Shown in pieces: positions 11,339 to 21,654 of a stretch of DNA of 64,000 bases; the first letter of the stretch is position 1, and each line of letters starts with the position of its first letter. Under the pieces are notes generated by a model. That model searched no databases. It had not been told where the DNA came from and saw only the letters and a list, made by a program, of their open reading frames with translations. The stretch comes from Puccinellia tenuiflora (Eukaryota; Streptophyta; Magnoliopsida; Poales; Poaceae): assembly GCA_012064385.1 (NCBI GenBank), contig QRDG01000025.1, positions 1,223,358 through 1,287,357 on the forward strand. Reading direction: 5' to 3'. Position numbers and translations under genes: made by a program.

Positions 11339-12442
11339 TCGTGGGCCCACCTATCTTGGGCCTCGGGCACCGCCTCTCCTTCGGCTTTCGCGTACCCCCT
11401 CATATATACGAAAAGTGGCTGACCTAAGAGGAGAGAGCTATTCGCGAAACAGAGCGCCGCCGCCACCACGATCTTCGTTTTCGGGGACAGATTGATCCAG
11501 GATTTCTCCCCCGGAGGAGGGATCCGGAGGCCGTCTTCACTGCCATCTTCACCGCCTTCATCTCCATCGACCATGAGCTCCCTCACCATCACCATGTGTG
11601 AGTAGTCCGCTGTAGGCATATGAGGTGGATGGGGATTGGATGAGATTGATCATGTAATGACACCCGTTGCCCGAGATCTTAGGGGTTTATCTTGAGGATA
11701 TTTTTGTATTGTGTTGATGCACTTATGCTATGTTTAATGCTTGCTACTAGGGCCCGAGTGGCATGATTTCAGTACTGAACTTATTTTGCCCCATCATATA
11801 ATTGAGTTTGGTATTTATCTGCAAAGTGTATCACCTGCTATTATGTTGAACCTGCGAACCCTAAATGTGACATATAGGGAAAACAAGGGGGTGATGTTTT
11901 AGTTTGAGGATTCTATGTGTTCATGAAGTGTTAATGCATTGTTCCGAGCTGTTTGAAAGGGTAGACCTTAATTACCTGTAGTTCCAAGTTGGCCCCGGTG
12001 AAATGGGCAGGTAGGATAATAGATGTTGTGTAAATTCTCTTGGTTAGTGCGCACAACTATTTATGGAACACATACCTACATATATCAGAGTTAGAGATAA
12101 GTCCCATTGCTATTTGCATCTTATTATATGATCGATCTTATTCATGCAACACCCCGCTATCACCTCATGCCTACGTTTTAAATCTCTGAGTTACACTTTC
12201 ACTTTTCCGGTGAAAACTGGGAAACCCTTGTTTACTACTGCTGTTTTATTTTGCTTGCTTGAATCATCCTGCTGCCATCTCTATTACTGCTGCAAGTTTA
12301 TTGATATACAGGTGTGGTTGAGAGTGACGCCTCAATTGCTAAAGTCTTATTGGTATTCTTGTGTTTCCATCGAGTCGAACTATAAATTTGGGTAATACTT
12401 TCCAACAAAGATTTCAGCGATCCCCTATACTTGTGGGTATCA
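11339..12442 (+). repeat. 5' LTR (truncated) of the plus-strand Athila-like element
   Basis: It matches 19004-20107 almost base for base (same length, about 1104 bp), starting at CGTGGGCCCACCTATC and ending TTGTGGGTATCA. The TGATGCACC start of the LTR is missing here. Confidence 0.93.
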
Positions 12443-12452
12443 AGACATTTTC

Positions 12453-12470
12453 TGGCGCCATTGCCGGGGA
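12453..12470 (+). other. Primer binding site, tRNA-Asp type
   Basis: TGGCGCCATTGCCGGGGA begins 10 nt after the LTR end. It is complementary to the 3' end of plant tRNA-Asp (TGGCGCCGTTGCCGGGGA expected), with a single G-to-A change. Athila-group elements use this tRNA. Confidence 0.85.
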
Positions 12471-12533
12471 ACCTAGCTTTATTGGTAAGACAACTTGTTA
12501 TCATTTATTTGCTGCATTTGCTTGTTCCCAACC

Positions 12534-15153
12534 ATGGGAAAGGAAAACACTCCGAAGGAAGTGAGGCCTTCCACTACTCGAAGAGGTACGGACTTGCCAA
12601 GTAGGCCAAACTTTTCACCTAATGTTACTTCTGCTATTGTTGTTAATAAGATGTCTACTAGTACTGAAAATGATTTAATATGTGGTAGCATAGACAAAGA
12701 AGTGACACCTGAAACACCTGAAACATCTGAGATAACTGAAACACCTGAAATTCCTGAATCTTCTATTATTGAAAATGTGGAGTCTGAGTTAGAAGACAAT
12801 GAATATTGTGATGATGAGCATGAAACTTCTTCTGAGGAAGAAGATGCATTTACTATGGCTTTTATGGATTCGAATTTTGATAAATTGGATAAACTTGATA
12901 GTTATTCAAATTCTCCTCTTGATGATTATTTCCCTGTTACTAAGAAAATGAATGCTCCAGCTATTAAAATTAAAGACAAAGATTATGAGTTTAGTGTTGA
13001 TCCTGAAATAATTGAAAAAGCTGAGAAGTTTAAGTTTTATGGGAGAAACAATGAGTTTCCTTTTGAACACATTGCTGCTTTGCATGATTTATCTGTTTTA
13101 TTTGGTAAAGATGAAATCCACCAACGCTATTATTTCTTAAAGTTGTTTCCTTTTACTTTGGGAGGAAATGCTAAAATTTGGTATAATCGTTTAGAACCTG
13201 GATCTATTACTAGCAAAGAGGAATGCTTGCAGGTATTCTATAATAAATATTTCCCTACTAATAAGATCCATGGTTTAACTATTGAGATTAGCAACTTTCC
13301 ATAGAAAGAGAAGGAGGATTTACTCCAAGCTTGGGGGGAGGTACAGTAAGATGGTTAGGAAATATCCTACCCATGGATTCAAGAGTAATGAAATACTTGA
13401 TATATTTTACAATGGACTAACTGAAAATACTAGAGGCTATCTTGATAGTATTGCAGGTAATGTTTTCAGGGAAAGGACCGTTGATGAAGCAACTGAGTTA
13501 CTGGAGACCATCTCTAGAAATTATGAAGATTAGAATATTGAAGAGATTGATGAAAAAGAGATATTTCTGGAGAAGAAAGGAGGCATTCTTAAATTAAGCG
13601 AAGAGAAAATGAAAGAAGCTTCCAAGGCTATTAAAGATAAGGGAATTAAAACCTCTCACCTCAAGGAATTATCTGAAATGGGTGTTAAACTTCCTATAGA
13701 TCAACCATGTTTTCCAATCCAAGTCAATGCTATTAGCTCTATGGAAGGTAATGAAACGGTAACACCTCCTATTGATGTATCATACGTTAATGATTTTGCT
13801 TATCATAATAATCCTGAGGAGCATGATATTAGAATGAGAATTATCGAAAACTCTCATAAGATTAAATTTCTTCGTGAAAATTTAAATGCTAGTGTGGGAG
13901 AGGTTAGAAGAATTATTAAACACTGTGAAATGATGAATAATCAAGTTGAACAAATGGTTTCTCTTCAAAATCAATTGTATGAAAATCTTATTGAGAAGAA
14001 ACAGGTTTGTGGAGTTAATACTAGAGGTGGTGCAAGTACTCAGGATCCTGACTATCCTGAAAACCATCCTAAGAGGAAAGAGCAAGAGGCTCTAAAAAAG
14101 AAATCTTCTGCAGGAAAATCTCCCAATGAAAACAAAGATATTGATAATTTCCAAGAACAAGATAAGGATATTTCTATTTCTGATGCTGAGACTGAAGATG
14201 ATAATGTTGAAGAAGAGGAATCATCTCCACCTGAAGAAGAACAACGTGAAGCTGAAAATATTGAAGAACCTGAACCTCCTGAAAAAGAAGACCCTCAACC
14301 ATCTATTGAGAAGAATAAAAAGAAGAAGCATCAAAATCAATAAAAAGGTAAAGAGAGGGATCCATGGGTGCAAAGACCCATACCATATCCCCAAGAGGTA
14401 ATGAAATCTTTGGATGATGCTAGGTTTGAGAAATTTCTTGAGTTAATTAAAACCTTATGTTTGCAAATTCCTCTTGTCGATGCTATTAAAATTCCTCCAT
14501 ATTCAAAATATATGAAAGATATTGTCACTAATAAAAGGAAGATACCTAATGATGCAATTACTGCTATGCTTGCTAATTATTCATTTGAAGGGAAATTGCC
14601 TGAAAAGCGTGGAGATTCTGGTATTCCAACTATTCCTTGTCATATTAAAGAAACTTATGTGAAATATGCCTTGTGTGATTTAGGAGCTGGTGTTAGTGTT
14701 ATGCCTTTTTCTTTATATAAGAAACTTAACCTAAACAAATTGGTTCCAACTGAAGTTTCATTGCAAATGGCTGATAAATCAACTGTTGTGCCCATAGGTA
14801 TATGTGAGGATGTTCCTATCTCTATTGCTAATGTGTTAATTCCTACAGACTTTGTTATATTAGAAATGCCTGAGGATGATAATCTATCTATTATTCTTGG
14901 AAGACCCTTTTTAAACACTGCAGGAGCTGTGATAAATTGCACTGAGAGCAAAGTGACATTTAATGTCAAAGGAAATGAGCATACTATTTATTTTCCCAAG
15001 AAGAATCCTGTTACAATGATAAACAAGAGTGTGAATTCTATTCAAAGAAATACTCTTATAGTTGGAAGCTTTGAATTTGCACTACCACCTCCTGAACCAA
15101 AATATGCTACCATAATGATTGGAATTATTCCAATCAACTATGAGGTATCTTGA
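12534..15153 (+). pseudogene. gag-protease polyprotein of the plus-strand Athila-like element, interrupted
   Basis: The chain starts MGKENTPKEVRPSTTRRG at 12534. An acidic spacer is followed by the gag core (RYYFLKLFPFTLGGNAKIWYN at about 13115-13190), a charged linker, and an aspartic-protease domain with DLGAGVSVMP (DLGA at 14677-14688) and ILGRPFLNTAGAVI. In retroelements gag forms the particle and the protease cuts it. The frame is broken by a shift near 13300, an in-frame TAG at 13531-13533 and an in-frame TAA at 14341-14343 between gag and protease. The last could be a readthrough site or simply CAA changed to TAA; the other two argue for decay. The usual reverse transcriptase after the protease is absent: the frame ends at 15153 with YEVS. 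The AT-rich codon use contrasts with the decarboxylase upstream. Confidence 0.85.
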
Positions 15154-15429
15154 ATTTCTTCTTTATATATAAAATAAGAATCATGTATTATATCTTTTAC
15201 ATATTATTAATGAGACTTGATCAACCTCATTACTAATGTGGAAATGATGAAAACTTGATTCCCATAAAAATTTGTGTTGCATTTAAACTTTGTTTATCTT
15301 AAAATTTTAGAGTATATGCATAGACATAATTATTTCAGAGTTCAAAAATTCCAGAATATGAAGTTTGAAAAATTCTCTTCAGAAAATTTTCTCGAAAAAT
15401 TCCAGAAAAATTTGGAGGTAAGTTATTTT

Positions 15430-15600
15430 ACCAGAGGGACCAACAGCCAGAAGTGGGACACCAGGAGGCCACCAGGGACCAAAAGAGAGTGTCCCACGCG
15501 GCCAGATTCCTTGGCCACGTGGGACCCACTAACTTGGCCCCCAGGGGGTGTTAGGTGAGAGGTCAATGCCCATCTCCTTCCCCTCGACAGAAAACCAGCT
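15430..15600 (+). promoter_or_regulatory. Internal LTR-like GC-rich foldback upstream of the ORF-1 gene
   Basis: Inside 15490-15530 the arms GTCCCACGCGGCCA and TGGCCACGTGGGAC pair around GATTCCT. The same arrangement, with CCACGCGGCCAGATTCCTTG shared exactly, occurs in this element's own LTR at 18970-19012. The block sits between the protease stop (15153) and the ORF-1 start (15939), and is followed by a leader-like, pyrimidine-rich stretch. I read it as an internal promoter/leader of LTR origin; function is inference. Confidence 0.55.
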
Positions 15601-15704
15601 CTAGGTATTTTCCCAAAATTTTCCCGAGCTCGTTCTTCCTGCTATCCTTGGATCTCCAAGTTTAGGGGAGATTTTTCAAATCTGTTTGGTGGGATTGCTC
15701 CTTG

Positions 15705-15926
15705 GTATGTGACTCCTCCACCCATCCAATTACTTTTTGTTCTTATGCTTTATGTATGAAGTATTTTGCTGCACTAGGTGTCACCTAAAATGCTTGAGAA
15801 GTCCATAGATTTAAGTTTTCTAGTTGATATTGATGCATGATATTGATGTGGGGACTAGTTATGGAGGGCTTAATGTTGTTTTAGAGTGTTACATCTTAAT
15901 TTTTGTTGGATATTATTTTTGGACAG
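15705..15926 (+). other. Putative 5'-UTR intron of the ORF-1 gene
   Basis: A strong donor (CTTG|GTATGT, 15705) and acceptor (TTTTGGACAG|C, ending 15926) bracket a T-rich segment. The acceptor lies 12 nt before the ORF-1 start codon at 15939. The minus-strand element has the same layout. No transcript evidence is available here. Confidence 0.45.
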
Positions 15927-15938
15927 CAAGGTTTCATT

Positions 15939-17039
15939 ATGAACAAAGGGAAGGGATTGTTTGGGATGACTTCGAGACCAAGGAGAAGATCATCTAGAGT
16001 TTCAGAGAATTATGTTGACAATCAACTCTGGGAGGATAGTGCAGTGTATGCAGGGGAGAGGCTTCGGATTCATGCAACCAAATTGCAAGACCCTGTGGTT
16101 CTTGATCATTGGGGGATAAGGGAGGACTTCAACGCCTTTGCCGCTGCAGCTGGCTTACTCGAGTTTTCCCAAAATCCACGGGACACATACGAGGAACTCT
16201 CGCGAGAATTCCTCTCTACATTCCGGTTCGAGGGGCCGGAAAACTACAAGCACAGTAAGAAAAGTAAGCCACCGCCTCCCACCTTTGTCATAAAATTTAC
16301 AATGAGAGAGCAGCGCTTTGTTATGTCATTAGATGAGTTCTGCAAAGCTATTCGTGTACAGAACATGGGTAGTTGGGATGAGACCCGTGCTGATTCTAAT
16401 CAAGAACTTGTTGATTTTTGGCGTAGTATTTCTGTGAACGTTCCTGAGAGACTCAATAGGGGTAAATTCACTCACATACAACACCCCGGTTTGAGATACT
16501 TTGCTTTGTTCCTTGCAAGAGGATTTCTTGCTAGAGATAACACTTCTGCTTGCACTGGACCTATGATTTATTTACTTAAATGTGCAAAAGAGAACACACC
16601 GTGTGAGTATAACTTGGGAGTAATCCTTGCTAGATCCTTGCACTCAGTTGTGAGTAGAAATAATACTGATGAAACTCCTATTTATGCTGGTGCCATTGCT
16701 ACTTTAGTATATGAGCACATTAAGGAAGAGACGGGTTTTGGTGATAACATGGGTAGGCGTGTGAGAGAGTCTAATTTACTTGATTTTACTTTACTCTCTC
16801 GCATGGAAATGAGTGAGAGGCATGGGGATCATTATATGTATAGCTATAAGAGTTCTAATGGACAAAGTATGTCCATTAGGCTCCCCCGTGCTGACCTTTT
16901 TGACAGGACTACCGAGAAATGGACCGTGGAGGAGGTGCAACTTCAAGAGGAGCCCCAAAATCCACGAATGCAAGGGTACCAATATGGTTACTTTCCTGGA
17001 GATGGAAGTGGTGGGTACGGTTACCCTCCGGCATACTAG
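15939..17039 (+). CDS. ATHILA ORF-1-like protein of the plus-strand element (366 aa, open)
   Basis: The frame is open from MNKGKGLFGMTSRPRRRSSR to the TAG at 17037. An ATG at 15903 is also in frame but lies inside the putative leader intron, so 15939 is preferred. The N-terminus is basic. The centre carries a block shared with the minus-strand element's gene: LARGFLARDNTS, IQHPGLRYFALF, YNLGVILARSL and YAGAIATLVYEHI. The C-terminus is Gly/Tyr-rich. This fits the ATHILA ORF-1 / Arabidopsis retrotransposon ORF-1 family, whose biochemical role is unknown; it sits where envelope-like genes sit in Athila elements. No signal peptide or clear membrane segment is visible, so I do not call it an envelope. 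It is the only undamaged gene of this element. Confidence 0.75.
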   Translation: MNKGKGLFGMTSRPRRRSSRVSENYVDNQLWEDSAVYAGERLRIHATKLQDPVVLDHWGIREDFNAFAAAAGLLEFSQNPRDTYEELSREFLSTFRFEGPENYKHSKKSKPPPPTFVIKFTMREQRFVMSLDEFCKAIRVQNMGSWDETRADSNQELVDFWRSISVNVPERLNRGKFTHIQHPGLRYFALFLARGFLARDNTSACTGPMIYLLKCAKENTPCEYNLGVILARSLHSVVSRNNTDETPIYAGAIATLVYEHIKEETGFGDNMGRRVRESNLLDFTLLSRMEMSERHGDHYMYSYKSSNGQSMSIRLPRADLFDRTTEKWTVEEVQLQEEPQNPRMQGYQYGYFPGDGSGGYGYPPAY

Positions 17040-17048
17040 CTTGATCGC

Positions 17049-17061
17049 AAGCTTGGGGGAG
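17049..17061 (+). other. Internal polypurine-tract copy just after ORF-1
   Basis: AAGCTTGGGGGAG lies 10 bp after the ORF-1 stop codon and is identical to the polypurine tract at 18729-18741. A second plus-strand primer or a relic of an earlier 3' end are both possible. Confidence 0.6.
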
Positions 17062-18728
17062 TATTTCTCTCCCTTTCCATTCATTGTTTTATATCACCTT
17101 TATCTTGTTATGTTTTAGTTTCTTGTTCTAAAAATCGCAAAAACACAAAAAGATTTTATTGTTTCTTTTTCTTATTTACTTATGGTTATTTACTTTATGC
17201 ATCTAAAATAAATAAAAAACAAAAATATTTTCGTTTTCTTGAACCCAACGCAAAAACAGAGGTGCAGGAATTGCTGAAATCTGCTCACTGTTTTATTTTT
17301 CATCTTTGTTATGTAACTCCGAATGAGCTGATATTTTAACCACTACTGCAACTTTTTATAACCTACACACCTGTAAAATATGAGATTATTCTGAGGTGTT
17401 TAGGTAGGGCAAAAACGGCTATGTATGCAGTAACATTTTTATGGCAGATTTGAGTTTTTATTGCGCAGTTCAAGTTGGGAGAGGAGAACAATGATGATGA
17501 GTTGATGTGCATGAAATGGATGAAATGTATGACACCTTTGCCATGCTTATGTGGACTTTTTAATAACAGCAAGTGCGCACATCATAGTTTCTTTAACGTC
17601 TAGGGAAGTGGTAGCGAATGTTTATCTTCTCCGTGTTCTAGTATGTTATATGTTCATGCAAGTGAGATATTATTTAGTGACAACACTTGGCTGTGGATTG
17701 AGTAACTGTGGCTCTAAACAAAGGTCTACGCATTCCATTGTGCTTACTAAACTTGCCAACCAAAAAGGAAGTAAAATAGTTTTTCAAATGTTAAAACATG
17801 AACTCATATGCTTGACAAGCTTAGGGGTTGGGAGTTAACTTATATGTGCTAACACATAGAAAGCTTTCAACATTGAACTAAATTATATTTAGTTGATATC
17901 ATGTACTTTTGTTTATGGATGCTTATCATGGTGCCAAATAAATGCGGAAACTTAGTAAGTTTGAGGAGTGGGTATAAATGGCTAGAGAGACGCCTGGGCC
18001 GCTAATCTAAGCCATGCATCATTCATGGTGGAAATTTACTTACATGCTATAGTGAACCTTCAGTGATGCACCTCACAATAAAAAGCTATACCAATAGTCA
18101 ATAAAAAAGGGGTGTTGAGATTGTTCATTTTGTTTGTTTGTCTTGTCATTTTGACATGGGCTGGTTCCATGTCTTGGGACAAGAGGTACCCCAATTGACG
18201 CTCTTGATGACGCTACTATTACTTACAATGACTTAAAAACTTAAACTTGCTTTGTGGCCCGAGTTGAGTAACACCGTGGTGTAGGTACTCGTATTCACGG
18301 GGCATGAGGCTCTCAACCATTAGTTGGTCAAGCATATGAGTCATAATAGGAACACCAAATGGTTTGATAAAACCGAGAGCAAGGTTGTAAGCACAATGAG
18401 CTCACTAGTCAATAAAAGAAAGAATCAAAAGATCTCAAAAATCTTGACATGATTCAATCAAAAGCAATGCAAGAACCTTTGTTTATTTTTACAGTTGGGC
18501 AAACGCATCCAAGTGTTGACACTTCATGTTATTTCTCCTGCAACAAATATAAATGCTTTAACACTAATTAGATGCACCTTTGCTAGCATTTTGTTATTTG
18601 TTATGGAAGTTATGTTGTGAATACTTGTTGGTATTAAACGGTGTTACATATGCAATGCAAAGTTCTTGTCAAAGTCTTTTCATCGCTTCTGCACTATGTT
18701 TGAGTTGTTCGAGGACAAACAACGAGCT
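17062..18728 (+). other. Non-coding 3' internal region of the plus-strand Athila-like element
   Basis: AT-rich sequence with no long open frame and no reverse transcriptase or integrase motif in any frame. It separates the ORF-1 gene from the polypurine tract. Confidence 0.7.
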
Positions 18729-18741
18729 AAGCTTGGGGGAG
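18729..18741 (+). other. Polypurine tract of the plus-strand Athila-like element
   Basis: AAGCTTGGGGGAG ends one base before the TGATGCACC start of the 3' LTR, the normal position for the plus-strand primer. Confidence 0.88.
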
Positions 18742-18742
18742 T

Positions 18743-20107
18743 TGATGCACCTAAAATGCATCTACTTTTCCAATCACTTTGCTTCATAATTTGCTCCGGA
18801 ATCTTCCCATATTTGAATAAAACTGCTGAATTTGACGCTGTTTTTAGCAAAGTCTCTTTTCTAATTGTTTTTGCAGGAAATTAAATCGGAGAAAAATACC
18901 ACGTCACTTTCTATGGAAAAGGAGGACATCGTGCAAAAGATGGACACGAGGAAGCGTCCGAGGGCCAAAAGAGTGGGCCCCACGCGGCCAGATTCCTTGG
19001 CCACGTGGGCCCACCTATCTTGGGCCTCGGGCACCGCCTCTCCTTCGGCTTTCGCGTACCCCCTCATATATATGAAAAAGTGGCTGAACTAAGAGGAGAG
19101 AGCTATTCGCGAAAGAGAGCGCCGCCGCCACCACGATCTTTGTTTTCGGAGACAGATTGATCCAAGATTTCTCCCCCGGAGGAGGGATCCGGAGGCCGCC
19201 TTCACCGCCATCTTTGCCGCCTTCATTTCCATCGACCATGAGCTCCCTCACCATCACCATGTGTGAGTAGTCTGCTGTAGGCATATGAGGTGGATGGGGA
19301 TTGGATGAGATTGATCATGTAATGACACCCGTTGCCCGAGATCTTAGGGGTTTATCTTGGGGATATTTTTGTATTGTGTTGATGCACTTATGCTATGTTT
19401 AATGCTTGCTACTAGGGCCCGAGTGGCATGATTTCAGTACTGAACTTATTTTGCCCCATCATATAATTGAGTTTGGTATTTATCTACAAAGTGTATCACC
19501 TGCTATTATGTTGAACCTACGAACCCTAAATGTGACATATAGGGAAAACAAGGGGGTGATGTTTTAGTTTGAGGATTCTATGTGTTCATGAAGTGCTAAT
19601 GCATTGTTTCGGGCTATTCGAAAGGGTAGACCTTAATTACCTGTAGTTCCAAGTTGGCCCCGGTGAAATGGTCAGGTACGACAATAGATGTTGTGTAAAT
19701 TCTCTTGGTTAGTGCGCACAACTATTTATGGAACACATACCTACATATATCGGAGTTAGAGATAAGTCCCATTGCTATTTGCATCTTATTATATGGTCGA
19801 TCTTATTCATGCAACACCCCGCTATCACCTCATGCCTATGTTTTAAATCTCTGAGTTACACTTTCACTTTTCCGGTGAAAACTGGGAAAGCCTTGTTTAC
19901 TACTGCTGTTTTATTTTGCTTGCTTTAATCATCCTGCTGCCATCTCTATTACTGCTGCAAGTTTATTGATATACAGGTGTGGTTGAGAGTGACGCCTCAA
20001 TTGCTAAAGTCTTATTGGTATTCTTGTGTTCCCATCGAGTCAAACTATAAATTTGGGTAATACTTCCCAACGAAGATTTCATCGATCCCCTATACTTGTG
20101 GGTATCA
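18743..20107 (+). repeat. 3' LTR (1365 bp, complete) of the plus-strand Athila-like element
   Basis: It runs from TGATGCACCTAAAATGC to CTTGTGGGTATCA. Positions 19004-20107 equal the truncated 5' LTR. A GC-rich foldback (GTGGGCCCCACGCGGCCA facing TGGCCACGTGGGCCCAC) lies at 18974-19014, upstream of the likely transcription start and leader. Confidence 0.93.
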
Positions 20108-20547
20108 GCGCCGCGCACCCTACACGCGGGCGAGGGTAAGCTGGATCGTGGCCCATAAGGCTTTCTTTTTTGCTCTTTGTTATTTCTTTTCTATATTTCT
20201 TGTTTTTTTCTTCTGTTTCTTTTTTGGATTTAAATAACATTTAAAAAAACGGAATAAATTCAAAATTTGAACAAATTTAAAATGTGAACAAATTCGAAAT
20301 GTGAACATTTTTCAATTCTATTTTTTTTCAAAAATATGAACACAAATTAAAAATCTGAACAAATTTCAAATTTGTACATTTTTATAAAATCTGAACAAAA
20401 TTCAAATTTGAACTAAACCTGAACAAAAATATAAAATATGAACATTTTTCAAAATCTGAACAAATTTCAAATTTGAACAAATTTGAAATCTAAATTTTTG
20501 AAATTAAGTAATTTCAAATTTGAACAAATTCAAAATCTGACCAAATT
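20108..20547. mobile_element. Left inverted-repeat arm of an unclassified element that hosts the LINE
   Basis: It starts GCGCCGCGCACCCT and passes GGCCCATAAGG into T-rich and then AAATTTGAACAAATT-type repeats. Mirror-image features occur at 49650-49978: AACAAAATTC repeats, an A-rich tract, CTGGCCCATGAAGCC and AGGGTGCGCGGCGCG. The two arms point inward around the LINE. No transposase or terminal duplication was recognised, so class is open (a Mutator-like or foldback element are options). Confidence 0.45.
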
Positions 20548-21654
20548 CAACAACAACAACAAAGCCTTTCAGTCCCAAACAAGTTGGGGTAGGCTAGAGT
20601 TGAAACCCATAAGATCTCCAAACCAAGTCATGGTTCTGGCACGTGGATAGCTAACTTCCACGCACCCCTGTCCATGACTAGTTCTTTAGCTAGCGATGTT
20701 TCAATCCTTCAGGTCTCTCTTAACGGACTCATCCCATGTCAAGTTTGGTCTACCACGACCCCTCTTAACATTCTCAGCCCGCTTTATCCTTCCAATATGC
20801 ACCGCCGCTTCTGGAGGCCTACGTTGTATATGTCCAAACCATCTTAGACGGTGTTGGACAAGCTTCTCTTCAATCGGTGCTACGCCAACTCTTTCACGTA
20901 TATCATCATTCCGGACCCGGACCTTTCTTGTGTGGCCACATATCCATCTCAACGCATCTCTGCTACACCTAGTTTTTGGATATGTCGCCTCTTGGTTGGC
21001 AAACATTCTGCGCCATACAACATCGCAGGACGGATTTTATTGCCGTCCTATAGAACCTGCCTTTTAGCTTTTGTGGCCCTCTCCTGTCACAGAGGACGCC
21101 GGAAGCTTGGCGCCACTACATCCAACTAGCTTTGATCCGATGGCTCACATCTTCATCGATCACCATCCTTCTGCAACATAGACCCCAAATATCGAAACGT
21201 GTCTTTCTCAGGTACCACCTGCCCATCAAGACTAACCTCTTCCTCCTCCTCCTGCCTAGTAGTACTAAAACTGCACCTCATGTACTCAGTTTTAGTTCTA
21301 CTAAGCCTAAAGCCTTTCGATTCTAGAGTCCTCCAAAATTCTAACTTCCTATTTACCCCCGCCCGGCTATCATCGACTAGCACCACATCATCCGCAAAGA
21401 GCATACACCATGGGATATCTCCTTGTATATCCCCTGTGACCTCATCCATCACCAAAGTAAAAAGATAAGGGCTCAAAGCTAAACCTTGCTGCAGTCCTAT
21501 TTTGATTGGAAAGTCATCGGTGTCGCCATCACTTGTTCGAACACTTGTCACAACATTATCGTACATATCCTTAATGAGGGTGATGTACTTTGTTGGGACT
21601 TTGTGTTTCTCCAAGGCCCACCACATGACATTCCGTGGTAAACTATCATAGGCC
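20548..21654 (-). pseudogene. 3' part of an RTE-type LINE: reverse transcriptase and C-terminal tail
   Basis: Read on the minus strand the coding part begins YDSLPRNVMWWALEKH, continues through GLQQGLALSPYLF and the catalytic FADD box (21387-21398, CMLFADDVVLVDD), and reaches the tail WICGHTRK...RHRLRWFGH-like region and KRGRGRPNLTWDESVKRD near 20710. It then ends in a (TTG)n tail, seen here as CAACAACAACAACAAAG at 20554-20572. This is the layout of plant RTE-clade non-LTR elements. The frame breaks after LQKDGD (about 21155). The missing upstream coding part is at 49331-49640, beyond the inserted LTR element. The endonuclease domain is absent, so the LINE is 5'-truncated. Confidence 0.85.

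Larger units (their letters stand above)
11339..20107 (+). mobile_element. Athila-like (Gypsy) LTR retrotransposon without reverse transcriptase or integrase; 5' LTR truncated
   Basis: Order: truncated 5' LTR, tRNA-Asp primer site, broken gag-protease, LTR-like foldback, ATHILA ORF-1-like gene, 3' region, polypurine tract, full 3' LTR. The two LTRs differ at only scattered positions over about 1.1 kb. No reverse transcriptase, RNase H or integrase motif lies between protease and 3' LTR, so the element could have moved only with enzymes from a relative. The 5' LTR lacks its first ~260 bp. The junction at about 11339 lies 25 bp past a MITE, so a deletion removed the original flank and no target duplication can be scored. 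The family might be Sabrina-like, but I cannot fix the name without a repeat library. Confidence 0.9.
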
